From: Gemmatimonadota bacterium
GTDB lineage: Bacteria; Gemmatimonadota; Gemmatimonadetes; Longimicrobiales; Longimicrobiaceae
DNA: 7,497 bases
NCBI GenBank assembly: GCA_019348475.1
Contig: JAHWJJ010000220.1
Span: forward strand, 1-7,497
Reading direction: 5' to 3'
In this document: positions 5,394 to 7,497 of the stretch, piece by piece
How positions within the stretch are numbered: the first letter of the stretch is position 1
Layout of the letters: the number at the start of each line of letters is the position of its first letter
Position numbers and translations under genes: made by a program
The notes under the pieces: generated by a model
Database searches by the model: none
Told to the model about the DNA's origin: nothing
What the model saw: only the letters and a program-made list of their open reading frames with translations

Positions 5394-7103
5394 ATGACTA
5401 CAATGAGCACATTCGATGTCACGGACGCATTATTGCAGCAGTACGCGAAGACCTATCCAGCAGACCTGAAACGTCGCCCTGAGGAGCCGCCGTCAGACCT
5501 ACACCCTCAAGCTGCGACGATGTTCGTCAAGATGGCAGCACACGCTGTACATCATATTAGTGAGGGCAGCACCGATTACGAGGATTACACGATACCGGTA
5601 ACGGGGTTGGTGCTCGCCAACTGTCTAGTGGCGTGCGAAGAAGCGACCAGCACACCTTCGTTTGCAGACCCACCCAAGCCAGACGCGTGGGTGCGGGCCG
5701 CTTTTATGCGGCAGCTGATGGATGAGCTAAATCGTGAACAGGCGGCGCGAGTACGGCATGGTATCTGGCGCTGCTGGTACGACCCGCAGGCCGACCAGTT
5801 TCTCCACCGGCTTACTCGGCGCCGTCGCCGCTCTGCACTCGTGTTGCTGGATAACATCGCCCAACCGGCCCTACTTCAGAACCTACTGGGACACCCGCTC
5901 CAAGACCTCTCGCTCGATGAGCTTTACCATGCGCTGGCTGGAAGCCCAGAGATGCTGTATTTCCTCACCCGCACAGACCCTACCGGCTGGGCTAAATTCG
6001 AATCCGCGGGTGGCGTCAATGCCGAAGAACTGGCAGCGTTGGCCGGCTTCCTTGTGTTTCTCTCATTCGCCGCGGACACCGTTGGGCACTCCTACTGGTA
6101 CGAAGAGCCTTTTCTCGCGAGCCTGTGGAGCATCTACACCCAAGCATATCCGCAGTACGATTCCATAAGCAGCGACTCGTTGGTCGAAGCAGTGCGTAGG
6201 TTCAGCATGGCGCCGTCGGAGGCCGCGCGCTATTTGATCCATCCCCCGTTCTTTAGGTTGCATGGAAAGTACCTCCGTAACCCTTGCTTTCTAGGGGCAC
6301 ACAACCTACTCGGCGGGTTGCTGATCATCGCGATCCGGAAGCACGAGCGCGCATGGAATAACACACTGGGCTCATCGCTTGCTCGAGCGGCGGATACTCT
6401 AGCTTCCATGCTGCCGCAAACGGGCCGACTGAAGGTAGCCGCACGGCGCAACCACCAAAGCGGGGACGTGGACCTTGCTCTGTATGATGTACAATCGCGG
6501 GAGTTGCTCATCTGTGAGGTGAAAACGGTGTTCGACAAACACCGCACCGACAGCCTGATGCACCGCTTTGAGGAGGCAAAGGTAAACGTTTCCAAGGCGG
6601 CTTCGCAGTTGCGCTCATCGGAGCAGGCGATTGCGAGCGGGCATCTCTCAATGAGGCAGCTTTTCGGGATTGATGAACTCCGACCAGATCGCGTGCACCT
6701 CGCGCTACTTACGTGGCTTGATCCTATCGACATGACGATAGGCACACCCGACGAGGACATCCTGAGCCTAAACTTCGCCACGTTCCTTTGGCTGGCACAC
6801 GCATCTGCAGGGGACGTTCAGATGCTTGCCACCTCAATCCGAGAGTTGCGAAACCTGTGGGCTGTGGCGCTAACTCGTCCCCTAGACCTCGACCAGCCAG
6901 AAGTGAAAGCAAATCTTGAGGTACAGAGCGGTCTACTGGACGCCCGCACAAGTCTGGCAACATTGCCCCTGTCAGCCCTGAGCCGCGAGATCATTGAATC
7001 TATCTCTACAGTCGACGATGTCTCACTAGATGGTGAAGCGCCTGCGTGGATTTCCTATCTTGATGATACGCGTCGCGCCCTGGAGCAACTCGCACGGTCC
7101 TGA
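5394..7103 (+). CDS. Uncharacterised large protein with a PD-(D/E)XK-type nuclease motif
   Basis: I do not recognise the full-length family of this 569-residue protein. A likely nuclease core begins near residue 345: GDVDLALYDV at 357-366 gives Asp358/Asp360, and ICEVK at 373-377 gives Glu375 and Lys377. A helix follows with KAASQL at 401-406. This is the D...ExK plus trailing-Gln helix arrangement of restriction-endonuclease-like enzymes, and no key residue is missing. Residues 1 to about 340 are mostly helical and rich in Trp/Tyr, with one hydrophobic stretch at about 212-227 that looks buried rather than membrane-spanning. Residues 420-569 are also mainly helical. The ATG at 5394 is chosen with weak support (GGCGAG just upstream); in-frame ATGs at 5355 and 5403 are alternatives. 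Codons end in A or T more often than in the left-hand genes, which suggests horizontal acquisition. Next to HEPN-like and regulator remnants, a role in phage or plasmid defence is a reasonable guess, but no partner gene is intact in view. Confidence 0.8.
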   Translation: MTTMSTFDVTDALLQQYAKTYPADLKRRPEEPPSDLHPQAATMFVKMAAHAVHHISEGSTDYEDYTIPVTGLVLANCLVACEEATSTPSFADPPKPDAWVRAAFMRQLMDELNREQAARVRHGIWRCWYDPQADQFLHRLTRRRRRSALVLLDNIAQPALLQNLLGHPLQDLSLDELYHALAGSPEMLYFLTRTDPTGWAKFESAGGVNAEELAALAGFLVFLSFAADTVGHSYWYEEPFLASLWSIYTQAYPQYDSISSDSLVEAVRRFSMAPSEAARYLIHPPFFRLHGKYLRNPCFLGAHNLLGGLLIIAIRKHERAWNNTLGSSLARAADTLASMLPQTGRLKVAARRNHQSGDVDLALYDVQSRELLICEVKTVFDKHRTDSLMHRFEEAKVNVSKAASQLRSSEQAIASGHLSMRQLFGIDELRPDRVHLALLTWLDPIDMTIGTPDEDILSLNFATFLWLAHASAGDVQMLATSIRELRNLWAVALTRPLDLDQPEVKANLEVQSGLLDARTSLATLPLSALSREIIESISTVDDVSLDGEAPAWISYLDDTRRALEQLARS

Positions 7104-7351
7104 CTTCGCGCATTCGTTCCATGTACAATCGTGGAGCCTCTCGCGCTTCTTCCTCGCCGCCGACCTATCGTATGTAGGCGACGAACTCGCGTCCATGTTC
7201 TCAGCATTGCTCCCGTGCGGCGCAGCGCGTTCGCGCCCTGATCCTGAGACGTTGGGCCGCTGGACAGACATCCCATCATCCGCAGGTGATCCTCCCGCGG
7301 CTCCACGCTCGCTGGATAGTCCCCGCCCTCCCCCAACCCCGACCCCCGCGC
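7104..7351. other. Intergenic interval between the nuclease-like gene and the DUF5916-like gene
   Basis: No convincing gene lies in these 248 bases, and no intrinsic terminator was found. A plus-strand frame opening with ATG at 7063, inside the end of the nuclease-like gene, runs through without a stop to the window edge. Its first half reads somewhat like protein (SWSLSRFFLAADLSYVG). Its second half is antisense to the minus-strand gene and is surely not coding. Confidence 0.45.
7321..7347 (-). repeat. Potential G-quadruplex just past a stop codon
   Basis: On the minus strand the bases form four or more G-runs: GGGGG, GGGG, GGGGG, GGG and GGGG, separated by TC, TT, A and C. It satisfies the usual G4 pattern with short loops. 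It starts four bases after the TGA of the minus-strand gene, so it would lie in that gene's 3' untranslated RNA. Whether it folds or affects termination is not shown by sequence. Confidence 0.5.
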
Positions 7352-7497
7352 TCACAGACTCAACCAGTAGTTCACCTTCAGGATCAGGACGTTGTCCGGC
7401 TGCTGGTCCAGAAGCCGGCCGAACTCCTGCCTCAGTCCAAAGTCGGAGGCCGCCCGATCCTCGAAGTACCGCCGCTGCTGCCACACGAGGAAGAGCG
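7352..7497 (-). CDS. C-terminal end of a DUF5916-like protein (5' part outside window)
   Basis: Only the last 48 codons are visible, ending in TGA at 7352-7354. The peptide starts LFLVWQQRR, continues through SDFGLRQEFGRLL, and ends PDNVLILKVNYWLSL. As I recall, DUF5916 proteins of Gemmatimonadota and Bacteroidota end with a similar (F)LVWxQxR ... DFxxxxxxLF ... NVxLVKVNYWL segment. Those are large, probably surface-associated proteins, often with an N-terminal carbohydrate-binding-like domain. The alternating hydrophobic end fits a final beta strand. The family call rests on this tail alone. Confidence 0.6.
   Translation of the reverse strand, partial: LFLVWQQRRYFEDRAASDFGLRQEFGRLLDQQPDNVLILKVNYWLSL

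Noticed and set aside
6487..7131. The 11-mer ATGTACAATCG at 6487-6497 and again at 7121-7131
   Set aside because: One copy lies inside the nuclease motif region of an intact gene and flanking bases do not match, so a chance repeat is more likely than an attachment site.

Overview
The window is high-GC bacterial chromosome. Gene style fits Gemmatimonadota, perhaps a Longimicrobium relative: G/C-ending codons, an apparent DUF5916-type C-terminus, and few strong Shine-Dalgarno sites. This placement is a judgement from protein and codon style, not a computed result. No tRNA, rRNA, CRISPR array or insertion sequence was seen.

Left half (1-4272), ordinary high-GC host DNA. It holds the 5' part of a secreted serine beta-lactamase-like hydrolase (minus), a dimethylarginine dimethylaminohydrolase (DDAH, minus), and, divergent from it across 94 bp, a protein arginine methyltransferase homologue (PRMT, plus). 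After a 571-bp gap with one doubtful Cys-ended small ORF and several hairpins comes a Leu/Val/Phe-type amino acid dehydrogenase (minus). The DDAH/PRMT pair is the most striking content. The methyltransferase keeps the PRMT double-glutamate loop, the Asp-His pair and the SAM-binding Arg and Glu. The hydrolase keeps the Cys/His/Glu of enzymes that degrade methylated arginine. PRMTs are typical of eukaryotes and uncommon in bacteria, so a writer encoded beside a degrader of its released product suggests a small bacterial arginine-methylation module.

Right half (about 4635-7351), a compositionally different accessory segment. It begins with a short minus-strand gene of unknown function. A frameshifted helix-turn-helix gene and a 46-codon fragment resembling the start of Swt1-type HEPN domains follow. 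Then comes a 569-residue protein with a PD-(D/E)XK-type nuclease motif (GDVD ... CEVK) near the middle of a long, mostly helical protein. Base composition is visibly lower than in the left half (30/60 G+C in 5401-5460 against 47/60 in 1861-1920). Decayed defence-type fragments beside an intact candidate nuclease suggest an eroding defence island.

The window closes with the last 48 codons of a minus-strand protein resembling the C-terminus of DUF5916 proteins. Four base pairs past its stop, the mRNA-sense strand carries a G-quadruplex-like run.
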